From Bacteroidales bacterium (GTDB lineage Bacteria; Bacteroidota; Bacteroidia; Bacteroidales; UBA932), in NCBI GenBank assembly GCA_012744435.1, contig JAAYCA010000023.1:1-42003 (forward strand): DNA of 42,003 nucleotides. Direction: 5' to 3'. Below, piece by piece: positions 23,839-32,509 of this stretch. Under the pieces are notes generated by a model. That model was not told where the DNA came from. It did no database searches and worked only from the letters and a program-made list of their open reading frames with translations. The translations under genes and the position numbers were made by a program. How positions within the stretch are numbered: the first letter of the stretch is position 1; each line of letters begins with the position of its first letter.

Positions 23839-25683
23839 CTATTCGACAGTAACGGATTTGGCCAGGTTGCGCGGCTGGTCCACATCGCGCCCCTTGGCGA
23901 TGGCGATGTGGTAGGCCAGCAGCTGCAGCGGAATGATGGAGAGGATGGGCTCGAAGCACTCTTCCGTGTCCGGAATCTCGAATGACCAGTCGGACAGGGC
24001 CTTGACGTCCCGGTCTCCTTCGGTGACCACACTGATGATCCGCCCCTTCCGGGCCTTGACCTCCTGGATGTTGCTCAGGATCTTGTCATAGTTGCCGCGG
24101 CGCGGCGCGATCACGACCACGGGCATCTCCTCGTCGATGAGCGCGATCGGGCCGTGTTTCATCTCCGCCGCCGGATAGCCTTCGGCGTGGATGTAGGAGA
24201 TCTCCTTGAGCTTGAGCGCCCCTTCCAGCGCCACGGGATAATTGTAGCCGCGACCCAGATACAGGAAATTGTGCGTGTAGGTGAAGACTTTGGCGAGATC
24301 GGCGATCTGTGCGTCGTGTTCCAGGATCTTGGCGATCTTGTCCGGGATGAGCTGCAGTTCCCGGACCAGGGAGAAGCGGCGTTCCGCCGTGACGGTGCCG
24401 AGCTGTTCCGCCAGGCTCATGGCCAGCAGGAAGAGGGTCGTCACCTGGGCCGTAAAAGCCTTGGTGGAAGCGACGCCGATCTCCGGGCCGATGTGCGTAT
24501 AGCAACCGGTATCCGTGGCACGCGCGATCGAGGAGCCGACCACGTTGCAGATGCCGAACAGAAAAGCGCCTGCCTCACGGGCCAGTTTGACAGCGGCCAG
24601 CGTGTCGGCCGTCTCGCCGGACTGGGAGATGGCGATGACGACATCGGTCGGGAAAATGACCGGGCGGCGGTAGCGGAATTCGGAAGCGTATTCGACCTCC
24701 ACCGGCTTGCGCGTCAGCTCTTCGATCAGGTATTTGCCGATCAGGCCGGCATGCCAGGAAGTGCCGCAGGCACAGATGATGATGCGCTGGGCGGCCAGCA
24801 GGCGCTCCCGGTTGTCGATGACGCCGGAGAGCTTCACCTCGCCGAGCTCCGGATGCAGGCGTCCCTGCATCGAGGCGCGCAGGGTCCGCGGCTGCTCGAA
24901 GATTTCCTTGAGCATGAAATGCGGAAAACCGCCCTTTTCGATCTCGCTCAGGCTCATCTCCAGCTCCCGCACCTGGGGCGTCTGCTCGACATTGCCCAGA
25001 TCCGTGATCCGAAGCTCCTGCCCGCGCTGGATATAGGCTATCTGCTCCTCCCCGAGATACACCACCTTGTTGGTGTATTCGATGATCGGAGAGGCGTCGG
25101 AACCGACAAAGAACTCATCCTCCCCCACGCCGATCAGCAGCGGACTGCCCTTGCGGGCGGCGATGAGCTTGTCGGGCTGGCGACGGTCCATGATCACCAG
25201 CGCGTAGGCGCCGACCACATGGTTGAGCGCCAGGGGGACGGCATCGTCGAACGACACGCCCCGGGAATCCATCATATACTGGATCAGCTGGATAACGACT
25301 TCCGTGTCGGTCTGGCTCTGGAAATGGTAGCCCTGCCGGGTAAGCTCGGTCTTGAGGGCCTGGTAGTTCTCGATGATGCCGTTGTGGATCAGCGCCAATT
25401 CATGGTTTTCCGAATAATGGGGGTGCGAATTGACGTCGCTGGGCTCGCCGTGCGTGGCCCAACGGGTATGGGCGATGCCGACAAGGCCGGACACATCTTT
25501 GTCCGAGGTCAGCTTTTCCAAATCCTTTACCTTACCCTTGGTCTTATAGACGGACAGCCCGCCGGTGTCGCCGATAAGCGCCACGCCGGCGCTGTCATAG
25601 CCCCGATACTCGAGCCGGGTAAGTCCTTTCACCAGAATCGGATAGGCCTGACGCCCCCCGACATATCCCACAATTCCGCACAT
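23839..25683 (-). CDS. glmS: Glutamine-fructose-6-phosphate aminotransferase (isomerizing)
   Basis: GlmS makes glucosamine-6-phosphate from fructose-6-phosphate and glutamine, the entry to peptidoglycan and lipid A sugars. The 614-residue protein starts MCGIVGYVGG, so Cys2 becomes the N-terminal nucleophile of the glutaminase domain (to ~230). Two SIS sugar-isomerase domains follow (~290-430, ~460-600), with SQSGETADT and the C-terminal RDVDQPRNLAKSVTVE. Length is normal. It lies 58 bp after asnB with a weak promoter candidate in the gap, so it may be both read through and started separately. It is one of six glutamine-spending enzymes in this island. Confidence 0.97.
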   Translation of the reverse strand: MCGIVGYVGGRQAYPILVKGLTRLEYRGYDSAGVALIGDTGGLSVYKTKGKVKDLEKLTSDKDVSGLVGIAHTRWATHGEPSDVNSHPHYSENHELALIHNGIIENYQALKTELTRQGYHFQSQTDTEVVIQLIQYMMDSRGVSFDDAVPLALNHVVGAYALVIMDRRQPDKLIAARKGSPLLIGVGEDEFFVGSDASPIIEYTNKVVYLGEEQIAYIQRGQELRITDLGNVEQTPQVRELEMSLSEIEKGGFPHFMLKEIFEQPRTLRASMQGRLHPELGEVKLSGVIDNRERLLAAQRIIICACGTSWHAGLIGKYLIEELTRKPVEVEYASEFRYRRPVIFPTDVVIAISQSGETADTLAAVKLAREAGAFLFGICNVVGSSIARATDTGCYTHIGPEIGVASTKAFTAQVTTLFLLAMSLAEQLGTVTAERRFSLVRELQLIPDKIAKILEHDAQIADLAKVFTYTHNFLYLGRGYNYPVALEGALKLKEISYIHAEGYPAAEMKHGPIALIDEEMPVVVIAPRRGNYDKILSNIQEVKARKGRIISVVTEGDRDVKALSDWSFEIPDTEECFEPILSIIPLQLLAYHIAIAKGRDVDQPRNLAKSVTVE

Positions 25684-25714
25684 ATAGAATCAAAAAAGAA
25701 TGAAAAACAAAGTA

Positions 25715-25722
25715 CAAATATC
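25715..25722 (-). promoter_or_regulatory. Possible -7 box before glmS
   Basis: GATATTTG on the minus strand differs from TAnnTTTG at one base. The predicted start near 25710 gives a leader of about 26 bases. The rest of the 58-bp gap is AT-rich with no hairpin seen. Confidence 0.35.
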
Positions 25723-25741
25723 AGAAAAAATGAGGGAAATC

Positions 25742-27409
25742 TCAATAAGCCCGCTCATGCACGCCCGCCACGGCGCGGCCGCTCGGATCGTTCATGCCTT
25801 TGAACGCCGCGTCCCACTCGAGGGCGATGGCGGTAGAGCACGCCACGCTGGCCTCGCTGGGTACAGAACGCGCCGCACTCTCGCTCGGGAAGAGCTCCGC
25901 GAAGATCGAGCGGTACCAGTACTCCTCCTTGCACTGCGGCGGATGGACCGGGAAACGCTCCGCGGCGTGCGCCATCTGCTCGTCGGAAACGATTTCGGAG
26001 CTGATCCGCTTCAGGGTGTCGATCCAGGCGTAGCCGACGCCGTCGCTGAACTGCTCCTTCTGCCGCCAGGCCACCTCGTCCGGCAGCATGTCGGCGAAAG
26101 CGTCGCGCACGATCCGCTTCTCGATGGTGCCGCCCGGACACATTTTCGCTTCCGGGTTCAGGCGCATGGCCACGTCCAGGAATTCCTTGTCCAGGAAGGG
26201 GACGCGCCCCTCCACGCCCCACGCGGACAGGCTCTTGTTGGCCCGCAGGCAATCGTAGAGATGCAGTTTGGACAGTTTGCGGACGGTCTCCTCATGGAAA
26301 GCGCGCGCATTGGGTGCCTTGTGGAAATAGAGATAACCACCGAAAATCTCGTCCGCCCCTTCGCCGGAAAGCACCATCTTGATGCCCATCGACTTGATCA
26401 CCCGCGCGAGCAGGTACATCGGCGTAGAAGCGCGGACGGTGGTGACATCATAGGTCTCCGTATGATAAATCACGTCCCGGATGGCGTCCAGGCCCTCCTG
26501 GATGGTATAGTTGATCTCATGATGGACGGTGCCGATGTGCTCCGCGACGCGACGCGCCTTCTCGAGGTCCGGCGCCCCCTTCAGACCGACGGCGAAAGAA
26601 TGCAGGCGCGGCCACCAGGCACGCGTCCGCGAGTCGTCCTCGATGCGCATGGCGCTGTATTTCTCGGCAATCGCCGAGATCACCGAAGAATCCAGCCCGC
26701 CGGAGAGCAGCACTCCGTAGGGCACGTCCGACATCAGCTGCCGCTTCACGGCATCCATCAGCGCCTCCCGCACGGCCAGGGTGGAGGCGGGGCCGTCCTC
26801 CACGGCCCCGTACTCCATCCAGTCGCGCGTGTACCAGCGTTTCATCCCGGGCTCGCGGCTCCAGTAGAGATGCCCGGGCCGGAAGGGCTCGTAGCGCTCG
26901 CACTGCCCTTCCAGCGCCTTCAGCTCGCTGGCTACATAGACCTTGCCGTCGGCGTCGTCAAAGCCGATATACAGCGGGATCACCCCGATGGGGTCCCGGG
27001 CGATCAGGAAAGCGTCCCGCTCTACGTCATAGAGCGCGAAAGCGAAGATGCCGCTGAGCTCCTCCAGGAAATCCGGCCCCCGGTCGCGGTACAGCGCGAG
27101 GATGACCTCGCAGTCGCTGCCCGTCTGGAAATCGTATTTCCCGGCGTAGCGGCGGCGGATCTCCTGGTGGTTGTAGATTTCGCCGTTCACCGCCAGCACC
27201 TGTTTCCCGTCCGGGGAGACCAGGGGCTGACCGCCCGACTCGGGATCCACGATGCTCAGGCGTTCGTGGCACAGGACAGCGCTTCCGCCGCACCAGATGC
27301 CGCTCCAGTCCGGTCCGCGATGGCGGATCTTGCGGCTCATCTCCAGCGCCTTCCGGCGCAGTGCCTCGGACTGCTCCCGGACATTGAAAATACCAATGAT
27401 TCCACACAT
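25742..27409 (-). CDS. asnB: Asparagine synthase (glutamine-hydrolysing)
   Basis: The protein has 555 residues. It begins MCGIIGIF, so processed Cys2 is the glutaminase nucleophile, with RHRGPDWSG and GEIYNHQEIR following in the class II amidotransferase domain (to ~200). The synthetase domain has the ATP PP-loop SGGLDSS near residue 235 and YLFK-type and GEGADEIFGGY motifs. It converts aspartate, ATP and glutamine to asparagine. The reading frame is open further upstream to 27625 but only Cys2 can start a working enzyme, so 27409 is the start. It follows amt by 22 bp. Confidence 0.96.
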   Translation of the reverse strand: MCGIIGIFNVREQSEALRRKALEMSRKIRHRGPDWSGIWCGGSAVLCHERLSIVDPESGGQPLVSPDGKQVLAVNGEIYNHQEIRRRYAGKYDFQTGSDCEVILALYRDRGPDFLEELSGIFAFALYDVERDAFLIARDPIGVIPLYIGFDDADGKVYVASELKALEGQCERYEPFRPGHLYWSREPGMKRWYTRDWMEYGAVEDGPASTLAVREALMDAVKRQLMSDVPYGVLLSGGLDSSVISAIAEKYSAMRIEDDSRTRAWWPRLHSFAVGLKGAPDLEKARRVAEHIGTVHHEINYTIQEGLDAIRDVIYHTETYDVTTVRASTPMYLLARVIKSMGIKMVLSGEGADEIFGGYLYFHKAPNARAFHEETVRKLSKLHLYDCLRANKSLSAWGVEGRVPFLDKEFLDVAMRLNPEAKMCPGGTIEKRIVRDAFADMLPDEVAWRQKEQFSDGVGYAWIDTLKRISSEIVSDEQMAHAAERFPVHPPQCKEEYWYRSIFAELFPSESAARSVPSEASVACSTAIALEWDAAFKGMNDPSGRAVAGVHERAY

Positions 27410-27431
27410 ATGACTATCCTTTTTTTTAAAA

Positions 27432-28649
27432 CTAGCTGTAGCAACTTTCGCCATGCTCGTAAACATCGAGACCCTCTTCCTCGACGCGGGGCTCGACGCG
27501 CAGGCCATGGATCTTCTTGATGCCGAAGAAGAGCAGGACGCCGCAGACGGCCGCCCAGAGGTCGATGACCAGGATGCCCAGACACTGGACCCCGAAGAAA
27601 TGCCAGCCGCCACCATAGAAAACACCGCCGTCGGTGGCCAGCAGGCCGGTCAGGAGGGTGCCGAGGATACCGCAGACACCGTGTACACTGGAAGCGCCCA
27701 CCGGGTCGTCGACATGCAGTCTATGATCCACGAACTCGATGGCATACACCAGCGCGATGCCGCAGATCAGTCCGATGATGACAGCACCCAGCGGGGAAAC
27801 GGCATCGCAGCCCGCCGTGATGCCGACCAGACCCGCCAGGATGCCGTTGAGGGTCAGGGAAAGCGAGGGCTTGCCATACTTGATCCAAGTCAGGAACATC
27901 GTCGCCACGCCGCCGGCCGCAGCCGCGAGGTTGGTGGTCAGGAAGACATGGGAGATCGCCGTGCGGTTCACCACGCCGGAGGCGGCCAGCTGCGAACCCG
28001 GGTTGAATCCGAACCAGCCCATCCAGAGGATGAAGACACCGAGTGCCGCCATCGTCAGGTTGTGGCCGGGGATGGCACGGCTCTTCCCGTCGGAGGTATA
28101 TTTACCGATCCGCGGGCCGAGTGCCAGCGCACCGATCAGAGCCAGGACACCGCCCACGCTGTGGACGATCGCAGATCCGGCGAAATCGTGGAAGCCGAGC
28201 TCGGAAAGCCAGCCGCCGCCCCAAGTCCAGTGACCCTCGATCGGATAGATGAACAGCGAGATGAAAGCACTGTAGAGCAGGTACATCGAGAACTTGGTCC
28301 GCTCGGCCATCGCACCGCTCACAATCGTTGCCGAAGTGGCGCAGAAGACGGTCTCAAAAATCAGGAAGCCCTCCACGGGCAGGTCACTTTTATAGAAAGA
28401 CAGATCGCCCCAGTTGGGCGCACCGATGAAACCGGCACCGTCGCTGCCGAACATGAAGCCGAAACCGACCAACCAGAACAGCAGGGAGCCGAACATAAAG
28501 TCCACAAAGTTCTTCATCAGGATGTTCGCCGTGTTCTTGCTGCGGGTGAATCCCGCCTCGCACAATGCAAATCCCGGTTGCATAAAGAAAACCAACATCG
28601 CGGCCAACAACATCCAGACAGTATCGAGGGATAGAGCTAATTCTTCCAT
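27432..28649 (-). CDS. amt: Ammonium transporter (Amt/MEP/Rh family)
   Basis: An inner-membrane channel of 405 residues with about eleven membrane segments. The conserved pore histidines are in FHDFAGSAIVHSVGG and SVHGVCG. The ammonium-recruiting region and family signature appear as FALCEAGFTRSKN and FETVFCATSATIVSG. It lies 38 bp after glnK, the classic pairing in which PII blocks the channel when nitrogen is ample. The C-terminal tail, where PII and Amt interact, is short and charged (KKIHGLRVEPRVEEE). A one-mismatch -7 box (28678-28685) overlaps the end of glnK and might give some separate expression. Confidence 0.96.
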   Translation of the reverse strand: MEELALSLDTVWMLLAAMLVFFMQPGFALCEAGFTRSKNTANILMKNFVDFMFGSLLFWLVGFGFMFGSDGAGFIGAPNWGDLSFYKSDLPVEGFLIFETVFCATSATIVSGAMAERTKFSMYLLYSAFISLFIYPIEGHWTWGGGWLSELGFHDFAGSAIVHSVGGVLALIGALALGPRIGKYTSDGKSRAIPGHNLTMAALGVFILWMGWFGFNPGSQLAASGVVNRTAISHVFLTTNLAAAAGGVATMFLTWIKYGKPSLSLTLNGILAGLVGITAGCDAVSPLGAVIIGLICGIALVYAIEFVDHRLHVDDPVGASSVHGVCGILGTLLTGLLATDGGVFYGGGWHFFGVQCLGILVIDLWAAVCGVLLFFGIKKIHGLRVEPRVEEEGLDVYEHGESCYS

Positions 28650-28687
28650 AAGGTAATCATTTTAAAGGTTTTACTATCAAACTAACA

Positions 28688-29038
28688 CTACTTTTTGTCG
28701 CGCAGGACGGTGTCGCCGTGCTCACCGGTGCGGATGGACCAGGTGTCATCGACGGGACTGACGAAAATGCGTCCGTCACCCACTTCGCCCGTGCGGGCAG
28801 CCGTCATGATGGCCTGGATGGCCGGCTCCACGAACTGCTCGCGGCATACGATGGTGATCTCGATCCGGGAAATGACATCGGTCGAATACATCACACCGCG
28901 GTAGATGCGGTCCTCCCGGTCCTGGCCGATGGCCTTGACCTCAGAATAAGAGAACCAGTTGATGTCGGCGTCGAACAACGCTTGCTTGACATCCTCAAAG
29001 TGCGTCTTACGCACAATGGCTTCGATTTTTTTCATCAT
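28688..29038 (-). CDS. glnK: P-II family nitrogen regulator
   Basis: A trimeric signalling protein of 116 residues that binds 2-oxoglutarate and ATP/ADP and controls Amt and other nitrogen proteins. The C-terminal signature TGEVGDGRIFVSPV is intact. The T-loop (residues ~37-55) carries a Tyr at position 51, the uridylylation site in E. coli GlnB/GlnK, when translation starts at the first of two adjacent ATGs. The loop's first half (GQDREDRIYRG) is acidic and differs from the usual RQKGHTELYRG, so modification and partner choice may differ. No promoter box was found upstream, so it is probably transcribed with purF. Confidence 0.94.
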   Translation of the reverse strand: MMKKIEAIVRKTHFEDVKQALFDADINWFSYSEVKAIGQDREDRIYRGVMYSTDVISRIEITIVCREQFVEPAIQAIMTAARTGEVGDGRIFVSPVDDTWSIRTGEHGDTVLRDKK

Positions 29039-29108
29039 AACACTACTGACTATTGGATAACACTAACGTTCATATTCTTTCCGAAAGGGCAATACTTCCC
29101 CTTGACAA

Positions 29109-29127
29109 GCGAAATGACGGATTTCGC
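29109..29127 (-). other. Small hairpin between purF and glnK
   Basis: GCGAAAT and ATTTCGC form a perfect 7-bp stem with a 5-base loop in the 128-bp gap. No good U-tract follows on the minus strand, so it is not a standard terminator. It could set an RNA processing end or lower the read-through from purF into glnK-amt. A second, weaker stem (CTTTC/GAAAG) lies about 40 bases closer to glnK. Confidence 0.4.
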
Positions 29128-29166
29128 AAGTTGTTAATTACTAATTATTTAGAGAATTACTACCGC

Positions 29167-30912
29167 TTACAGTTGCAATTGGAATTCGAGTACCTTTTCC
29201 ACATAATCCACGAATGCCCCGTTGCAGAGGCGGACGCCGCCGGGCGTCGGATAATCTCCGGTGAAATACCAGTCGCCGGGGTGGTCCGGGCAGGCTCGGT
29301 GCAAGCCCTCGACGCTCTGGAAGACCAGCTCGACGGAGGTCCGCATGCCTTCCGGGCGAAGCATCTCCACGATCTTTCCGTTGATCTCTTCCACAGAGAG
29401 AGGGGCATAGATGTTCTGCACGTGATTGGCTGACTGGGGATCCGTCTTGCAGGCTCGGTATGTATCGGCAATCAGCTGCTGCATGCCCCTCTCCTGCAGG
29501 AGCGCCATGGCGGCCCGGAAGGCGCAGAGCTCCTCCAGGTGCGACATGTCGATGCCATAATAGTCCGGATAGCGGATCTGGGGCGCACTGCTCACCATCA
29601 CGATCTTGCGCGGATGCAGGCGGTCGAGGATCTTGAAAATGCTCTCCCGCAGGGTGGTGCCGCGCACGATGCTGTCGTCGATGATGACCAGGTTGTCCAC
29701 CTCCGGCTCTAGGCTGCCGTAAGAGACGTCATAGACGTGGGCGGCGAGGTCGTTGCGCTCCGCGCCCTCGGTGATGAAGGTGCGAAGCTTGATATCCTTC
29801 CACACCACTTTCTCGATGCGCACATCGTGATTGAGCCGCCGGATGCCGTCCGTCATCCCGTAGAAGGCCACCTCGGCCGTGTTGGGGATGTAGGAAAAGA
29901 CCGTGTGCGCCACGTCGCCGCCGACAGCCTTCAGGATGGGTTCCGTCAGCTGCTCGCCCAGACGCTTGCGCTCCTGGTAGATATCCCGGTCGGAACCGCG
30001 GCTGAAATAGATGCGCTCGAACGAGCAGGCGGAATTTGCCTTGGTCTGCAGGATCCTTTCCAGTTTCATCTCTCCCTGCCTCGTGACGATCAGGGCCTCC
30101 CCCGGCCGGAGCTCCCGGATGTCGTCGGCCTGCAGGTCGAAGGTCGTCTGGATGACGGGACGCTCGCTGGCCACGACCACCACCTCGTCGTCCTGGTACC
30201 AGAACGCCGGACGGATGCCCCAGGGATCGCGCACGGCGAACATTTCACCGCTTCCGGTGAGTCCGCACATCACATAGCCGCCGTCGAAATGCGGCATCGT
30301 GGAGCGCAGCACATTCTCCATCCGGACATGGGAGTCGATAAACTGCGTGATATCCGCTTTTTCCAGGCCCAGTTCCCGTGCGATGGTGTAGAGGCGCTCC
30401 ACCTCCCGGTCCAGCCGGTGACCCATCAGCTCGAGCGTGATGTAGGCGTCGCCATACAGCCGGGGCGACTGCCCCTGACCGACCAGGAATCGGAAGACCT
30501 CGTCGATGTTGGTCATGTTGAAATTGCCGCACAGGCAGAGGTTTTTCGCCCGCCAGTTGTTGCGTCGCAGGAATGGATGGACGAAGGTCAGCCCGCTCTT
30601 GCCGGTGGTGGAATAACGCAGGTGCCCCATGTATAGCTGGGCCCCGGTCGAAGCGTCCATCCGCTTGAAAATCTCCGTGATGGCATCCGTCCCTTCCGCC
30701 CGCTCCCGGAACATATATTCCGTGCCGACCTCGGCATTCAGGTCGACATAGGCCAGTCCGGCACCCTCCTGACCGCGGTTGTGCTGCTTCTCCATCAACA
30801 GGTACAGCTTGTCCAGGCCATAGCGGGACGTGCCGTATTTCCGCTGATAGTGTTCCAGCGGTTTCAGCAGGCGGATCATCGCCACGCCGCACTCATGCTT
30901 CAGTTGCTCCAT
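29167..30912 (-). CDS. purF: Amidophosphoribosyltransferase-type enzyme
   Basis: PurF carries out the first step of purine synthesis, replacing the pyrophosphate of PRPP with ammonia from glutamine. The class II glutaminase nucleophile is Cys8, after a short propeptide (MEQLKHE). The PRPP-binding motif VIIDDSIVRGTT lies near residues 400-412. At 581 residues it is longer than the usual 470-500, with a C-terminal extension (EEINGKIVEMLRPEGM to the end) seen in Bacteroidota versions. I see no obvious Fe-S cysteine set. The start overlaps the 3' end of pyrG by 20 bp, so the genes are coupled. A second, standard purF may exist elsewhere, so its exact role is a little uncertain. Confidence 0.88.
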   Translation of the reverse strand: MEQLKHECGVAMIRLLKPLEHYQRKYGTSRYGLDKLYLLMEKQHNRGQEGAGLAYVDLNAEVGTEYMFRERAEGTDAITEIFKRMDASTGAQLYMGHLRYSTTGKSGLTFVHPFLRRNNWRAKNLCLCGNFNMTNIDEVFRFLVGQGQSPRLYGDAYITLELMGHRLDREVERLYTIARELGLEKADITQFIDSHVRMENVLRSTMPHFDGGYVMCGLTGSGEMFAVRDPWGIRPAFWYQDDEVVVVASERPVIQTTFDLQADDIRELRPGEALIVTRQGEMKLERILQTKANSACSFERIYFSRGSDRDIYQERKRLGEQLTEPILKAVGGDVAHTVFSYIPNTAEVAFYGMTDGIRRLNHDVRIEKVVWKDIKLRTFITEGAERNDLAAHVYDVSYGSLEPEVDNLVIIDDSIVRGTTLRESIFKILDRLHPRKIVMVSSAPQIRYPDYYGIDMSHLEELCAFRAAMALLQERGMQQLIADTYRACKTDPQSANHVQNIYAPLSVEEINGKIVEMLRPEGMRTSVELVFQSVEGLHRACPDHPGDWYFTGDYPTPGGVRLCNGAFVDYVEKVLEFQLQL

Positions 30913-32509
30913 GATCGATACAGGCCTTGATGAAACTTACGAACAGCGGATGCGGATGCAGCACCGTCGAGGAATACTCGGGATGGAACTGCGTGCCGAG
31001 ATACCAGCGAAGGGACGGGATCTCCACGACCTCCACCAGGTCGGCGTCCGGATTGACGCCTACGCACTGCATGCCGGCTTTCTCATAATCGTCGCGGTAG
31101 CGGTTGTTGAACTCATAGCGGTGGCGGTGGCGCTCCCGGATGCTGTCTTTCCCGCCATACGCCCCGCAGGCGAGGCTGCCGGGGCGGAGTTGGCAGGGAT
31201 ACTCTCCGAGCCGCATCGTCCCGCCCTTCTGCGTGACGTTCTTCTGCTCCTCCATGATGTCGATGACGTTGTGCGGCGTGGCCGGATTCATCTCGCTGCT
31301 GTCCGCATCCTTGAGGCCGAGGACATTGCGGGCGAACTCGATCACCATCATCTGCATGCCCAGGCAGATGCCGAAACACGGCACGTCATGCGTGCGGGCG
31401 TATTCTGCAGCCACGATCTTCCCGTCTGTCCCCCGCTGGCCAAAACCCGGGCAGATCACGAGACCCGCCATGCCGGCAAGCCGCCCGGCGACATTCTCCG
31501 GGGAGAGACCCTCGCTGTTGATGAAATGGATCTTCACCTTCACGTCTTGATAGATGCCGGCCAGGTTCAGGCTCTCCCGGATACTCTTGTACGCATCCTG
31601 CAGGTCGTATTTCCCCACGAGGGCAACGTGTACCTCCCGGGTGGCGTTGCGCTGTTTCTCCAGGAATCCGTGCCACGACTTCATGGCGGGCGTCTCCCCG
31701 ACGGGGATGCCGATCTTGCGCAGGATGGCGGCGTCCAGCCCCTGCCGCTGCATGTTGACCGGCACCTCATAGATGCTGGACAGGTCTTCGCTCTGCACCA
31801 CGCACTCCAGGTCCACGTTGCAGAAGGAAGCAACCTTCATGCGGAGCGCGTCGTCGAGATGGCGCTCGGTGCGCAGCACCACGATGTCGGGCTGGATGCC
31901 CATGCCCTGCAACTCCTTGACGCTGTGCTGCGTGGGTTTTGTCTTCAGCTCTTCCGCGGCCTTGAGGTAAGGCACATAAGTCAGGTGCACGCACACGGCG
32001 TCCCGGCCCAGCTGCCAGCGCAGCTGCCGGATGGCTTCCATGAAGGGAGCGCTCTCGATGTCACCGATGGTACCCCCGACCTCCGTGATGACAAAATCCA
32101 GTTCTTCCTCCTTCACATCCTTGCGCAGCATCCGGCGCTTGATCTCGTCGGTAATGTGGGGGACGACCTGGATGGTCTTGCCGAGGTAGTCGCCGCGCCG
32201 CTCCCGGTCGATGACGGTCTTGTAGATGCGGCCGGTGGTGATGGAATTCCCGCGCGTGGTGCGGATACCTGTAAAACGTTCATAATGACCCAGGTCCAGG
32301 TCTGTCTCCATGCCGTCGGCCGTCACGTAGCACTCTCCGTGCTCATAAGGATTGAGCGTACCCGGATCGATGTTGATGTAAGGGTCGAACTTCTGGATGG
32401 TGACCTTGAACCCGCGTGCCTGCAGCAGCTTGCCGAGGCTGGCGGAAATGATGCCCTTTCCGAGGGATGAGACCACACCGCCCGTAATGAAAATATACTT
32501 GGTACCCAT
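30893..32509 (-). CDS. pyrG: CTP synthase
   Basis: PyrG makes CTP from UTP using glutamine nitrogen and ATP. The 538-residue protein opens with the amidoligase P-loop region GGVVSSLGKGIISASLG. It has the linker and class I glutaminase domain with Cys382 in CFGICLGMQ, and the His-Glu pair in TQFHPEYSS. Its start overlaps the gltD stop codon by one base (TAATG), and purF overlaps its end. It is placed among nitrogen genes rather than with other pyrimidine genes. Confidence 0.97.
   Translation of the reverse strand: MGTKYIFITGGVVSSLGKGIISASLGKLLQARGFKVTIQKFDPYINIDPGTLNPYEHGECYVTADGMETDLDLGHYERFTGIRTTRGNSITTGRIYKTVIDRERRGDYLGKTIQVVPHITDEIKRRMLRKDVKEEELDFVITEVGGTIGDIESAPFMEAIRQLRWQLGRDAVCVHLTYVPYLKAAEELKTKPTQHSVKELQGMGIQPDIVVLRTERHLDDALRMKVASFCNVDLECVVQSEDLSSIYEVPVNMQRQGLDAAILRKIGIPVGETPAMKSWHGFLEKQRNATREVHVALVGKYDLQDAYKSIRESLNLAGIYQDVKVKIHFINSEGLSPENVAGRLAGMAGLVICPGFGQRGTDGKIVAAEYARTHDVPCFGICLGMQMMVIEFARNVLGLKDADSSEMNPATPHNVIDIMEEQKNVTQKGGTMRLGEYPCQLRPGSLACGAYGGKDSIRERHRHRYEFNNRYRDDYEKAGMQCVGVNPDADLVEVVEIPSLRWYLGTQFHPEYSSTVLHPHPLFVSFIKACIDHGATEA

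Noticed and set aside
27410..27625. N-terminal extension of asnB
   Set aside because: AsnB needs Cys at position 2 after the start Met, and the extension overlaps amt.
29045..29070. Seven-codon frame (MNVSVIQ) before glnK as a second leader peptide
   Set aside because: It is too short, has only one Gln codon, and has no terminator-like stem between it and glnK.
29060..29110. Sigma-54-type promoter before glnK (GG and TTGC elements)
   Set aside because: The GG and GC pairs are 9 bases apart, not 10, and the flanks fit the consensus poorly.
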